DNA from: Hydractinia symbiolongicarpus
Lineage: Eukaryota; Cnidaria; Hydrozoa; Anthoathecata; Hydractiniidae
Direction: 5' to 3'
NCBI RefSeq assembly: GCF_029227915.1
Contig: NC_079881.1
Location: 22,917,501-22,981,500, forward strand
Length of the DNA: 64,000 nt
Positions 35,131-49,626 of the stretch are shown piece by piece. The notes beneath the pieces are model-generated. The model was not told the origin of the DNA. It made no database searches and worked only from the letters and a program-made list of their open reading frames with translations. The position numbers and the translations under genes were made by a program. Position 1 is the first letter of the stretch, and every line of letters starts with the position of its first letter.

Positions 35131-38100
35131 GATTTTTTCCAATATTACTAAGTTGTATTGCTTTTAACAGTGAAACGATTGACTGTGGGAATAAATTGAA
35201 CTGATTCTGGACTGTGACTTTATAAATGTCATAAATGAGCCAATTGGTATCCAAGGAATAACTTTCTTCTTAATTTGACGTGAGTGCTGGAATTCAGCGA
35301 TTACATTAGGCTCTGTCGTAGCGCTTTTTTTAAAAACTTAGATAAATAAGTCTTTTCTTACTGTGGGACCAATCCTGGCCGTTAGCAAGCGCTGAATAAA
35401 TAGGAACAGTTTCAAAGACTACATTTCATTGACATTCTAGCGGTGTAAATCCGTTTGAGTTACAACGGTTGCGTCACATATTCGTACCAACATGTATTTA
35501 GCGATAGCATTCGGATATTACCAGTTTGCATCGATTTTAACATTGAAACGTTTGACTGTGGGACAAAATTGAACTGATTTTGGACTTTGACCTTATAAAT
35601 GTGATAAATGAGCCAGTTTGACTACAAGAAATAACATTCTTCTTAATTTGACATGATTGCTGGAACTTAGCGATTACACTGGGCGCTATGGTAGCGCTTT
35701 ATTAAAAAATTCAGATAAATAAGTCAATTTTTACTGTGGGACCAATCCTAGCCGTTAGCACTCGCTGAATAAATCAGAACAGTTTCAAGGACTAAATTTC
35801 GTTGACTTTTTAGCGTTATAAATCCGTTTGAGTTACAACGGTTGCGTCACATATTCGTACCAACATGTATTTAGCGATAGTATTCGGATATTACCAGTTT
35901 GCATCGATTTTAACATTGAAACGTTTGACTGTGGGACATAATTGAACTGATTTTGGACTTTGACCTTATAAATGTGATGAATGAGCCAGATTGACTCCAA
36001 GAAATAACATTCTTCTTAATTTGACATGATTGCTGGAACTCAGCGATTACACTGGGCGCTATGGTAGCGCTTTATTAAAAAATTCAGATAAATAAGTCAT
36101 TTTTTACAGTGGGACCAATCCTAGCCGTTATCGCGCATTGAAGAAATAGAGACAGTTTCAAAAACTACATTTCATTGACTTTCTCACGGTGTCAATCCGT
36201 TTGACGGTTGCGTCACATATTCATACCAACATGTATTTAGTGATTTTTTTCCAATATTACTAAGTTGTATTGCTTTCAACAGTGAAACGATTGACTGTGG
36301 GAATTAATTGAACTGATTCTGGACTGTGACTTTATAAATGTGATAAATGAGCCAATTGGTCTCCAAGGAATAACTTTCTTCTTAATTTGACGTGAGTGCT
36401 GGAATTCAGCGATTACATTAGGCTCTGTCGTAGCCCTTTATTTAAAAACTTAGATAAATAAGTCGCGCAGAATAAATAAGAACAGTTTCAAAGACTACAT
36501 TTCATTGACTTTTTAGCGTTATAAATCCGTTTGAGTTACAACGGTTGCGTCACATATTCGTACCAACATGTATTTAGCAATAGCATTCGGATATTACCAG
36601 TTTGCATCGATTTTAACATTGAAACGTTTGACTGTGGGACAAAATTGAACTGATTTTGGACTTTGACCTTATAAATGTGATAAATGAGCCAGTTTGACTA
36701 CAAGAAATAACATTCTTCTTAATTTGACATGATTGCTGGAACTTAGCGATTACACTGGGCGCTATGGTAGCGCTTTATTAAAAAATTCAGATAAATAAGT
36801 CATTTTTTACTGTGGGACCAATCCTAGCCGTTAGCACTCGCTGAATAAATCAGAACAGTTTCAAGGACTAAATTTCGTTGACTTTTTAGCGTTATAAATC
36901 CGTTTGAGTTGCAACGGTTGCGTCACATATTCGTACCAACATGTATTTAGTGATTTTCTTGCAATATTACTAAGTTGTATTGCTTTTAACAGTGAAACGA
37001 TTGACTGTGGGAATTAATTGAACTGATTCTCGACTGTGACCTCATAAATGTGATAAATGAGCCAATTGGTCTCCAAGCAATAACATTCTTCTTAATTTGA
37101 CATGATTGCTGGAATTCAGCGATTACATTAGGCTCTGTCGTAGCGCTTTACTTAAAAACTTAGATAAATAAGTCATTTTTTACTGTGGGACCAATCGTAG
37201 CCGTTATCGCGCATTGAAGAAATAGAGACTGTTTTAAAAACTACATTTCATTGACTTTCTAGCGGCATAAATCCGTTTGAGTTACAACGGTTGCGTCACA
37301 TATTCGTACCAACATGTATTTAGTGATTTTTTTCCAATATTACTAAGTTGTATTGCTTTTAACAGTGAAGCGATTGACTGTGGGAATTAATTGAACTGAT
37401 TCTGGACTGTGACTTTATAAATGTGATCAATGAGCCAATTGGTCTCCAAGGAATAAATTTCTTCTTAATTTGACGTGAGTGCTGGAATTCAGCGATTACC
37501 TTAAGCTCTGTGGTAGCGCTTTATTAAAAAATTTAGATAAATAAGTCTTTTCTTACTGTGGGACCAATCCTGGCCGTTAGCACTCGCTGAATAAATCAGA
37601 ACAGTTTCAAGGACTAAATTTCATTGACTTTTTAGCGTTATAAATCCGTTTGAGTTACAACGGTTGCGTCACATATTCGTACCAACATGTATTTAGCGAT
37701 AGTATTCGGATATTACTAGGTTGCATCGCTTTTAACAGTGAAACGTTTGACTGGGGGATTTAATTGAACTGCTCTTGGACTTTGACCTTATAAAGGTGAT
37801 AAATGAGCCAGTTTGACTACAAGAAATAACAGTCTTCTTAATTTGACATCATTGCTGGAACTCAGCGATTACACTGGGCGCTGTGGTAGCGCTTTGTTAA
37901 AAAAATTAAGATAAATAAGTCATTCTTTACTGTGGGACCAATCCTAGCCGTTAGTTCGCGCTGAAGAAATAGAGACAGTTGCAAAAACTGCATTTCATTG
38001 ACTTTCTAACGGTGTCAATCCGTTTGAGTTACAACGGTTGCGTCACATATTCGTACCAACATGTATTTAGTGATTTTTTCCAATATTACTAAGTTGTATT

Positions 38101-40259
38101 GCTTTTAACAGTGAAGCGATTGACTGTGGGAATAAATTGAACTGATTCTGGACTGTGACTTTATAAATGTCATAAATGAGCCAATTGGTATCCAAGGAAT
38201 AACTTTCTTCTTAATTTGACGTGAGTGCTGGAATTCAGCGATTACATTAGGCTCTGTTGTAGCGCTTTATTTAAAAACTTAGATAAATAAGTCGCGCAGA
38301 ATAAATAAGAATAGTTTCAAAGACTACATTTCATTGACTTTTTAGCGTTATAAATCCGTTTGAGTTACAACGGTTGCGGCACATATTCGTACCAACATGT
38401 ATTTAGCGATAGTATTCGGATATTACTAGGTTGCATCGCTTTTAACAGTGAAACGTTTGACTGTGGGACTTATTTTAACTGATTTTGGACTTTGACATTA
38501 TAAATGTGATAAATGAGCCAATTTGACTACAAGAAATAACAGTCTTCTTAATTTGACATCATTGCTGGAACTCAGCGATTACACTGGGCGCTGTGGTAGC
38601 GCTTTGTTAAAAAAATTAAGATAAATAAGTCATTCTTTACTGTGGGACCAATCCTAGCCGTTAGTTTGCGCTGAAGAAATAGAGACAGTTGCAAAAACTG
38701 CATTTCATTGACTTTCTAACGGTGTCAATCCGTTTGAGTTACAAGGGTTGCGTAAAATATTCGTACCAACATGTATTTAGTGATTTTTTCCAATATTTCT
38801 AAGTTGTATTGCTTTTAACAGTGAAACGATTGACTGTGGGAATTAGTTGAACTGATTCTGGACTGTGACTTTAAAAATGTGATAAATGAGCCAATTGGTA
38901 TCCGTGGAATAACTTTCTTCTTAATTTGACGTGAGTGCTGGAATTCAGCGATTACATTAGGCTCTGTCGTAGCGCTTTATTTAAAAACTTAGATAAATAA
39001 GTCTTTTCTTACTGTGGGACCAATCCTGGCCGTTAGCAAGCGCTGAATAAATAGGAACAGTTTCAAAGACTACATTTCATTGACATTCTAGCGGTGTAAA
39101 TCTGTTTGAGTTACAACGGTTGCGTCACATATTCGTACCAACATGTATTTAGCGATAGCATTCGGATATTACCAGTTTGCATCGATTTTACATTGAAACG
39201 TTTGACTGTGGGACAAAATTGAACTGATTTTGGACTTTGACCTTATAAATGTGATAAATGAGCCAGTTTGACTACAAGAAATAACATTCTTCTTAATTTG
39301 ACATGATTGCTGGAACTTAGCGATTATACTGGGCGCTATGGTAGCGCTTTATTAAAAAATTCAGATAAATAAGTCATTTTTTACTGTGGGACCAATCCTA
39401 GCCGTTAGCACTCGCTGAATAAATCAGAACAGTTTCAAGGACTAAATTTCGTTGACTTTTTAGCGTTATAAATCCGTTTGAGTTGCAACGGTTGCGTCAC
39501 ATATTCGTACCAACATGTATTTAGTGATTTTCTTCCAATATTACTAAGTTGTATTGCTTTTAACAGTGAAACGATTGACTGTGGGAATTAATTGAACTGA
39601 TTCTCGACTGTGACCTCATAAATGTGATAAATGAGCCAATTGGTCTCCAAGCAATAACATTCTTCTTAATTTGACATGATTGCTGGAATTCAGCGATTAC
39701 ATTAGGCTCTGTCGTAGCGCTTTATTTAAAAACTTAGATAAACAAGTCTTTTCTTACTGTGGGACCAATCCTGGCCGTTAGCACGCGCTGAATAAATAGA
39801 AACAGTTTCAAAGACTACATTTCATTGACATTCTAGCGGTATAAATCCGTTTGAGTTACAACGGTTGCGTCACATATACGTACCAACATGTATTTAGCGA
39901 TAGCATTCGGATATTACCAGTTTGCATCGATTTTAACATTGAAACGTTTGACTGTGGGACAAAATTGAACTGATTTTTGACTTTGACCTTATAAATGTGA
40001 TAAATGAGCCAGTTTGACTACAAGAAATAACATTCTTCTTAATTTGACATGATTGCTGGAACTCAGCGATTACACTGGGCGCTATGGTAGCGCTTTATTA
40101 AAAAATTCAGATAAATAAGTCATTTTTTACTGTGGGACCAATCCTAGCCGTTATCGCGCATTGAAAAAATAGAGACTGTTTCAAAAACTACATTTCATTG
40201 ACTTTCTAGCGGCATAAATCCGTTTGAGTTACAACGGTTGCGTCACATATTCGTACCAA
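35131..40259. repeat. Mixed alpha/beta block, 35.1-40.3 kb
   Basis: Monomers start at 35367, 35740, 36113, 36462s, 36816, 37189, 37562, 37936, 38291s, 38646, 39018, 39390, 39763 and 40136. Several neighbours share box alleles AGCAAGCGC (35384 and 39035) and AGCACTCGC (35757, 36833, 37579, 39407). The monomer at 36113 lost part of the conserved centre, reading CCGTTTGACGGTTGCG at about 36197. Repeats of two to ten monomers overlap without one dominant period. No gene is present. Confidence 0.83.
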
Positions 40260-43200
40260 CATGTATTTAGCGATAGCATTCGGATATTACCAGTTTGCAT
40301 CGATTTTAACATTGAAACGTTTGACTGTGGGACAAAATTGAACTGATTTTGGACTTTGACCTTATAAATGTGATAAATGAGCCAGTTTGACTACAAGAAA
40401 TAACATTCTTCTTAATTTGACATGATTGCTGGAATTCAGCGATTACACTGGGCGCTATGGTAGCGCTTTATTAAAAAATTCAGATAAATAAGTCATTTTT
40501 TACTGTGGGACCAATCCTAGCCGTTATCGCGCATTGAAGAAATAGAGACTGTTTCAAAAACTACATTTCATTGACTTTCTAGTGGCATAAATCCGTTTGA
40601 GTTACAACGGTTGCGTCACATATTCGTACCAACATGTATTTAGCGATAGTATTCGGATATTACTAGGTTGCATCGCTTTTAACAGTGAAACGTTTGACTG
40701 TGGGACTTAATTTAACTGATTTTGGACTTTGACATTATAAATGTAATAAATGAGCCAATTTGACTACAAGAAATAACAGTCTTCTTAATTTGACATCATT
40801 GCTGGAACTCAGCGATTACACTGGGCGCTGTGGTAGCGCTTTGTTAAAAAAATTAAGATAAATAAGTCATTCTTTACTGTGGGACCAATCCTAGCCGTTA
40901 GTTTGCGCTGAAGAAATAGAGACAGTTGCAAAAACTGCATTTCATTGACTTTCTAGCGGTATAAATCCGTTTGAGTTACAACGGTTGCGTCACATATTCG
41001 TACCAACATGTATTTAGCGATAGCATTCGGATATTACCAGTTTGCATCGATTTTAACATTGAAACGTTTGACTGTGGGACAAAATTGAACTGATTTTGGA
41101 CTTTGACCTTATAAATGTGATAAATGAGCCAGTTTGACTACAAGAAATAACATTCTTCTTAATTTGACATGATTGCTGGAACTCAGCGATTACACTGGGC
41201 GCTATGGTAGCGCTTTATTAAAAAATTCAGATAAATAAGTCATTTTTTACTGTGGGACCAATCCTAGCCGTTATCGCGCATTGAAGAAATAGAGACTGTT
41301 TCAAAAACTACATTTCATTGACTTTCTAGCGGCATAAATCCGTTTGAGTTACAACAGTTGCGTCACATATTCGTACCAACATGTATTTAGTGATTTTCTT
41401 CCAATATTACTAAGTTGTATTGCTTTTAACAGTGAAACGATTGACTGTGGGAATTAATTGAAATGATTCTCGACTGTGACCTCATAAATGTGATAAATGA
41501 GCCAATTTGTCTCCAAGCAATAACATTCTTCTTAATTTGACATGATTGCTGGAATTCAGCGATTACATTAGGCTCTGTCGTAGCGCTTTATTTAAAAACT
41601 TAGATAAATAAGTCTTTTCTTACTGTGGGACCAATCCTGGCCGTTAGCACGCGCTGAAAAAATAGGAACAGTTTCAAAGACTACATTTCATTGACATTCT
41701 AGCGGCATAAATCCGTTTGAGTTTCAACGGTTGCGTCACATATTCGTACCAACATGTATTTAGCGATAGCATTCGGATATTACCAGTTTGCATCGATTTT
41801 AACATTGAAACGTTTGACTGTGGGACAAAATTGAACTGATTTTGGACTTTGACCTTATAAATGTGATAAATGAGCCAGTTTGACTACAAGAAATAACATT
41901 CTTCTTAATTTGACATGATTGCTGGAATTCAGCGATTACACTGGGCGCTATGGTAGCGCTTTATTAAAAAATTCAGATAAATAAGTCATTTTTTACTGTG
42001 GGACCAATCCTAGCCGTTATCGCGCATTGAAGAAATAGAGACTGTTTCAAAAACTACATTTCATTGACTTTCTAGCGGCATAAATCCGTTTGAGTTACAA
42101 CGGTTGCGTCACATATTCGTACCAACATGTATTTAGCGATAGTATTCGGATATTACTAGGTTGCATCGCTTTTAACAGTGAAACGTTTGACTGTGGGACT
42201 TAATTTAACTGATTTTGGACTTTGACATTATAAATGTAATAAATGAGCCAATTTGACTACAAGAAATAACAGTCTTCTTAATTTGACATCATTGCTGGAA
42301 CTCAGCGATTACACTGGGCGCTGTGGTAGCGCTTTGTTAAAAAAATTAAGATAAATAAGTCATTCTTTACTGTGGGACCAATCCTAGCCGTTAGTTTGCG
42401 CTGAAGAAATAGAGACAGTTGCAAAAACTGCATTTCATTGACTTTCTAGCGGTATAAATCCGTTTGAGTTACAACGGTTGCGTCACATATTCGTACCAAC
42501 ATGTATTTAGCGATAGCATTCGGATATTACCAGTTTGCATCGATTTTAACATTGAAACGTTTGACTGTGGGACAAAATTGAACTGATTTTGGACTTTGAC
42601 CTTATAAATGTGATAAATGAGCCAGTTTGACTACAAGAAATAACATTCTTCTTAATTTGACATGATTGCTGGAACTCAGCGATTACACTGGGCGCTATGG
42701 TAGCGCTTTATTAAAAAATTCAGATAAATAAGTCATTTTTTACTGTGGGACCAATCCTAGCCGTTATCGCGCATTGAAGAAATAGAGACTGTTTCAAAAA
42801 CTACATTTCATTGACTTTCTAGCGGCATAAATCCGTTTAAGTTACAACAGTTGCGTCACATATTCGTACCAACATGTATTTAGTGATTTTCTTCCAATAT
42901 TACTAAGTTGTATTGCTTTTAACAGTGAAACGATTGACTGTGGGAATTAATTGAACTGATTCTCGACTGTGACCTCATAAATGTGATAAATGAGCCAATT
43001 TGTCTCCAAGCAATAACATTCTTCTTAATTTGACATGATTGCTGGAATTCAGCGATTACATTAGGCTCTGTCGTAGCGCTTTATTTAAAAACTTAGATAA
43101 ATAAGTCTTTTCTTACTGTGGGACCAATCCTGGCCGTTAGCACGCGCTGAAAAAATAGGAACAGTTTCAAAGACTACATTTCATTGACATTCTAGCGGCA

Positions 43201-44738
43201 TAAATCCGTTTGAGTTTCAACGGTTGCGTCACATATTCGTACCAACATGTATTTAGCGATAGCATTCGGATATTACCAGTTTGCATCGATTTTAACATTG
43301 AAACGTTTGACTGTGGGACAAAATTGAACTGATTTTGGACTTTGACCTTATAAATGTGATAAATGAGCCAGTTTGACTACAAGAAATAACATTCTTCTTA
43401 ATTTGACATGATTGCTGGAATTCAGCGATTACACTGGGCGCTATGGTAGCGCTTTATTAAAAAATTCAGATAAATAAGTCATTTTTTACTGTGGGACCAA
43501 TCCTAGCCGTTATCGCGCATTGAAGAAATAGAGACTGTTTCAAAAACTACATTTCATTGACTTTCTAGCGGCATAAATCCGTTTGAGTTACAACGGTTGC
43601 GTCACATATTCGTACCAACATGTATTTAGCGATAGTATTCGGATATTACTAGGTTGCATCGCTTTTAACAGTGAAACGTTTGACTGTGGGACTTAATTTA
43701 ACTGATTTTGGACTTTGACATTATAAATGTAATAAATGAGCCAATTTGACTACAAGAAATAACAGTCTTCTTAATTTGACATCATTGCTGGAACTCAGCG
43801 ATTACACTGGGCGCTGTGGTAGCGCTTTGTTAAAAAAATTAAGATAAATAAGTCATTCTTTACTGTGGGACCAATCCTAGCCGTTAGTTTGCGCTGAAGA
43901 AATAGAGACAGTTGCAAAAACTGCATTTCATTGACTTTCTAGCGGTATAAATCCGTTTGAGTTACAACGGTTGCGTCACATATTCGTACCAACATGTATT
44001 TAGCGATAGCATTCGGATATTACCAGTTTGCATCGATTTTAACATTGAAACGTTTGACTGTGGGACAAAATTGAACTGATTTTGGACTTTGACCTTATAA
44101 ATGTGATAAATGAGCCAGTTTGACTACAAGAAATAACATTCTTCTTAATTTGACATGATTGCTGGAACTCAGCGATTACACTGGGCGCTATGGTAGCGCT
44201 TTATTAAAAAATTCAGATAAATAAGTCATTTTTTACTGTGGGACCAATCCTAGCCGTTATCGCGCATTGAAGAAATAGAGACTGTTTCAAAAACTACATT
44301 TCATTGACTTTCTAGCGGCATAAATCCGTTTGAGTTACAACAGTTGCGTCACATATTCGTACCAACATGTATTTAGTGATTTTCTTCCAATATTACTAAG
44401 TTGTATTGCTTTTAACAGTGAAACGATTGACTGTGGGAATTAATTGAACTGATTCTCGACTGTGACCTCATAAATGTGATAAATGAGCCAATTTGTCTCC
44501 AAGCAATAACATTCTTCTTAATTTGACATGATTGCTGGAATTCAGCGATTACATTAGGCTCTGTCGTAGCGCTTTATTTAAAAACTTAGATAAATAAGTC
44601 TTTTCTTACTGTGGGACCAATCCTGGCCGTTAGCACGCGCTGAAAAAATAGGAACAGTTTCAAAGACTACATTTCATTGACATTCTAGCGGCATAAATCC
44701 GTTTGAGTTTCAACGGTTGCGTCACATATTCGTACCAA
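40260..44738. repeat. 1,493-bp four-monomer higher-order repeat, three copies
   Basis: Monomer starts 40509, 40883, 41256 and 41629 recur at 42002, 42376, 42749 and 43122 and at 43495, 43869, 44242 and 44615, a constant 1,493 bp. Private markers repeat in step: GGAATTCAGCGATTACACTG (about 40431, 41924, 43417), TACAACAGTTGCG (about 41350, 42843, 44336) and TGAAAAAATAGGAAC (41656, 43149, 44642). By eye the three copies differ at very few positions, for example CTAGTGGC in copy 1 against CTAGCGGC, and GTTTAAGTTAC in copy 2. This is the cleanest long higher-order repeat in the window, so the most recently amplified or the best homogenised. It ends near 44738, where TAGCGATAGC is replaced by TAGTGATTTTCTTCC. 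Confidence 0.95.
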
Positions 44739-47700
44739 CATGTATTTAGTGATTTTCTTCCAATATTACTAAGTTGTATTGCTTTTAACAGTGAAACGAT
44801 TGATTGTGGGAATAAATTGAACTGATTCTGGACTGTGACTTTATAAATGTCATAAATGAGCCAATTGGTATCCAAGGAATAACTTTCTTCTTAATTTGAC
44901 GTGAGTGCTGGAATTCAGCGATTACATTAGGCTCTGTTGCAGCGCTTTATTTAAAAACTTAGATAAATAAGTCGCGCAGAATAAATAAGAACAGTTTCAA
45001 CGACTACATTTCATTGACTTTTTAGCGTTATAAATCCGTTTGAGTTACAACGGTTGCGTCACATATTCGTACCAACATGTATTTAGCGATAGTATTCGGA
45101 TATTACTAGGTTGCATCGCTTTTAACAGTGAAACGTTTGACTGTGGGACTTAATTTAACTGATTTTGGACTTTGACATTATAAATGTGATAAATGAGCCA
45201 ATTTGACTACAAGAAATAACAGTCTTCTTAATTTAACATCATTGCTGGAACTCAGCGATTACATTGGGCACTGTGGTAGCGCTTTGTTAAAAAAATTAAG
45301 ATAAATAAGTCATTCTTTACTGTGGGACCAATCCTAGCCGTTAGTTTGCGCTGAAGAAATAGAGACAGTTGCAAAAACTGCATTTCATTGACTTTCTAAC
45401 GGTGTCAATCCGTCTGAGTTACAAGGGTTGCGTCACATATTCGTACCAACATGTATTTAGTGATTTTTTCCAATATTTCTAAGTTGTATTGCTTTTAACA
45501 GTGAAACGATTGACTGTGGGAATTAGTTGAACTGATTCTGGACTGTGACTTTATAAATGTGATAAATGAGCCAATTGGTATCCGAGGAATAACTTTCTTC
45601 TTAATTTGACGTGAATGCTGGAATTCAGCGATTACATTAGGCTCTGTCGTAGCGCTTTATTTAAAAACTTAGATAAATAAATCTTTTCTTACTGTGGGAC
45701 CAATCCTGGCCGTTAGCACGCGCTGAATAAATAGGAACAGTTTCAAAGACTACATTTCATTGACATTCTAGCGGTATAAATCCGTTCGAGTTACAACGGT
45801 TGCGTCACATATTCGTACCAACATGTATTTAGCGATAGCATTCGGATATTACCAGTTTGCATCGATTTTAACATTGAAACGTTTGACTGTGGGACAAAAT
45901 TGAACTGATTTTGGAATTTCACCTTATAAATGTGATCAATGAGCCAGTTTGACTACAAGAAATAACATTCTTCTTAATTTGACATGATTGCTGGAACTCA
46001 GCGATTACACTGGGCGCTATGGTAGCGCTTTATTAAAAAATTCGGATAAATAAGTCATTTTTTACTGTGGGACCAATCCTAGCCGTTATCGCGCATTGAA
46101 GAAATAGAGACTGTTTCAAAAACTACATTTCATTGACTTTCTAGCGGCATAAATACGTTTGAGTTACAACGGTTGCGTCACATATTCGTACCAACATGTA
46201 TTTAGTGATTTTCTTCCAATATTACTAAGTTGTATTGCTTTTAACAATGAAACGATTGACTGTGGGAATTAATTGAACTGATTCTCGACTGTGCCCTCAT
46301 AAATGTGATAAATGAGCCAATTGGTCTCCCAGCAATAACATTCTTCTTATTTTGACATGATTGCTGGAATTCAGCGATTACATTAGGCTCTGTCGTAGCG
46401 CTTTATTTAAAAACTTAGATAAATAAGTCTTTTCTTACTGTGGGACCAATCCTGCCCGTTAGCACGCGCTGAATAAATAGGAACAGTTTCAAAGACTACA
46501 TTTCATTGACATTCTTGCGGTATAAATCCGTTCGAGTTACAACGGTTGCGTCACATATTCGTACCAACATGTATTTAGCGATAGCATTCGGATATTACCA
46601 GTTTGCATCGATTTTAACATTGAAACGTTTGACTGTGGGACAAAATTGAACTGATTTTGGACTTTGACCTTATAAATGTGATAAATGAGCCAGTTTGACT
46701 ACAAGAAATAACATTCTTCTTAATTTGACATGATTGCTGGAACTCAGCGATTACACTGGGCGCTATGGTAGCGCTTTATTTAAAAATTCAGATAAATAAG
46801 TCATTTTTTACTGTCGGACCAATCCTAGCCGTTATCGCGCATTGAAGAAATAGAGACTGTTTCAAAAACTACATTTCATTGACTTTCTAGCGGCATAAAT
46901 ACGTTTGAGTTACAACGGTTGCGTCACATATTCGTACCAACATGTATTTAGCGATAGCATTCGGATATTACCAGTTTGCATCGATTTTAACATTGAAACG
47001 TTTGACTGTGGGACAAAATTGAACTGATTTTGGACTTTGACCTTATAAATGTGATAAATGAGCCAGTTTGACTACAAGAAATAACATTCTTCTTAATTTG
47101 ACATGATTGCTGGAACTCAGCGATTACACTGGGCGCTATGGTAGCGCTTTATTAAAATATTCAGATAAATAAGTCATTTTTTACTGTGGGACCAATCCTA
47201 GCCGTTATCGCGCATTGAAGAAATAGAAACTGTTTCAAAAACTACATTTCATTGACTTTCTAGCGGCATAAATACGTTTGAGTTACAACGGTTGCGTCAC
47301 ATATTCGTACCAACATGTATTTAGTGATTTTCTTCCAATATTACTAAGTTGTATTGCTTTTAACAGTGAAACGATTGACTGTGGGAATTAATTGAACTGA
47401 TTCTCGACTGTGACCTCATAAATGTGATAAATGAGCCAATTGGTCTCCAAGCAATAACATTCTTCTTAATTTGACATGATTGCTGGAATTCAGCGATTAC
47501 ATTAGGCTCTGTCGTAGCGCTTTATTCAAAAACTTAGATAAATAAGTCGCGCAGAATAAATAGGAACTGTTTCAAAGACTACATTTCATTGACTTTCTAG
47601 CGGTATAAATGACTATAAGAAATAACATTCTTCTTAATTTGACATGATTGCTGGAACTCAGCGATTACACTGGGCGCTATGGTAGCGCTTTATTAAAAAA

Positions 47701-47799
47701 TTCAGATAAATAAGTCATTTTTTACTGTGGGACCAATCCTAGCCGTTATCGCGCATTGAAGAATTAGAGACTGTTTCAAAAACTACATTTCATTGACTT
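44739..47799. repeat. Mixed block with a half-length monomer, 44.7-47.8 kb
   Basis: Monomers start at 44971s, 45326, 45698, 46071, 46444, 46817, 47190, 47547s and 47731. The 47547 unit is only 184 bp and has the deletion junction CGGTATAAATGACTATAAG at 47601-47619, matching that at 31277-31295. The surrounding sequence matches 31.0-31.8 kb at a constant offset of 16,324 bp. AAATACGTTTGAG is a private variant of the 46071, 46817 and 47190 monomers. No gene is seen. Confidence 0.85.
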
Positions 47800-49626
47800 T
47801 CTAGCAGCAAAAATCCGTTTGAGTTTCAACGGTTGCCTCACATATTCGTACCAACATGTATTTAGTGATTTTCTTCAAATATTACTAAGTTGTATTGCTT
47901 TTAACAGTGAAGCGATTGACTGTGGGAATTAATTGAACTGAATCTGGACTGTGACTTTATAAATGTGATCAATGAGCCAATTGGTCTCCAAGGAATAAAT
48001 TTCTTCTTAATTTGACGTGAGTGCTGGAATTCAGCGATTACCTTAAGCTCTGTGGTAGCGCTTTATTAAAAAATTTAGATAAATCAGTCTTTTCTTACTG
48101 TGGGACCAATTCTGGCCGTTAGCACTCGCTGAATAAATCAGAACAGTTTCAAGGACTAAATTTCATTGACTTTTTAGCGTTATAAATCCGTTTGAGTTAC
48201 AACGGTTGCGTCACATATTCGTACCAACATGTATTTAGTGATTTTTTCCAATATTACTAAGTTGTATCGCTTTCAACAGTGCAACAATTGACTGTGGGAC
48301 TTAATTGAACTGATTTTGGACTTTGACCTTATAAATGTTATAAAGGAGACATTTTGACTACAAGAAGTAACATTCTTCTTATTTTGATATGATTGCTGGA
48401 ACTCAGTGATTACACTGGGCGCTGTGGTAGCGCTTTATTTAAAAATTAAGTTAAGTAAGTCATTTTTTACTGTGGGACCAATCCTAGCCGTTTTCGCGCA
48501 CTGAAGAAATAGAGACAGTTTCAAAAACTACATTTCATTGACTTTCTAACGGTGTCATACCGTTTGAGTTACAACGGTTGCGTCACATATTCGTACCAAC
48601 ATGTATTTAGTGATTTTCTTTCGATATTACTAAGTTGTATTGCTTTTAACAGTGAAACGATTGACTGTGGGAATTAATTGAGCTGATTCTGGACTGTGAC
48701 TTTATAAATGTCATAAATGAGCCAATTGGTCTCCAAGGAATAACTTTCTTCTTAATCTGACGTGAGTGCTGGAATTCAGCGATTATATTAGGCTCTGTGG
48801 TAGCGCCTTATTAAAAAATTATATAAATAAGTCTTTTCTTACTGTGGGACCAATCCTGGCCGTTAGCACGCGCTGAATAAATAGGAACAGTTTCAAAGAC
48901 TACATTTTATTGACTTTCTAGCGGTATAAATCCGCTTGAGTTATAACGGTTGCGTCACATATTCGTACCAACATGTATTTAGCGATAGTATTCGGATATT
49001 ACTAGGTTGCATCGCTTCTAACAGTGAAACGATTGACTGTGGGACTTAATTGAACTAACTTTGGATTGTGACCTGATACATGTGATAAATGAGACAATTG
49101 GACTCCAAGAAATAACATTCTTCTTAATTTGACATAATTGCTGGAACTCAGTGATTACACTGGGCGCTGTGGTAGCGCTTTATTTAAAAATTAAGTTAAG
49201 TATGTCATTTTTTACTGTGGGACTAATCCTAGCCGTTATCGCCCGCTGAAGAAATAGAGACAGCATCAAAAACTACATTTCATTGACTTTCTAACGGTGT
49301 CAATCCGTTTGAGTTACAACGGTTGCGTCACATATTCGTACTAACATGTAATTAGTGATTTTCTTCCGATATTACTAAGTTGTATTGCTTTTAACAGTGA
49401 AACGATTGACTGTGGGTATTAATTGAACTGATTTTGGACTGTGACCTTTTAACTGTGATAAATGAGCCAATTGGTCTCCAAGAAATAAAATTCTTCTTAA
49501 TTTGACATGATTGCTGGAATTCAGCGATTACGTTAGGCTATGTCGTAGCGCTTTATTTACAAACTTAGATAAATAAGTCGCGCAGAATAAATAGGAACTA
49601 TTTCAAAGACTACATTTCATTGACTT
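47800..49626. repeat. 1,827-bp tandem duplication, copy 1 (~5 monomers)
   Basis: Starts 48104, 48476, 48848, 49221 and 49577s recur at 49931, 50303, 50675, 51048 and 51404s. The unit opens at CTAGCAGCAAAAATCC and shares ATTAAGTTAAGTA, CGTTTTCGCGCACTG, GACAGCATCAAAAAC and GATACATGTGATAAATG with copy 2. Very few differences are visible (ATAAAATTC at about 49488 against ATAACATTC at about 51315). Monomer order combines left-type alpha sequence with right-type beta sequence. Confidence 0.93.
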
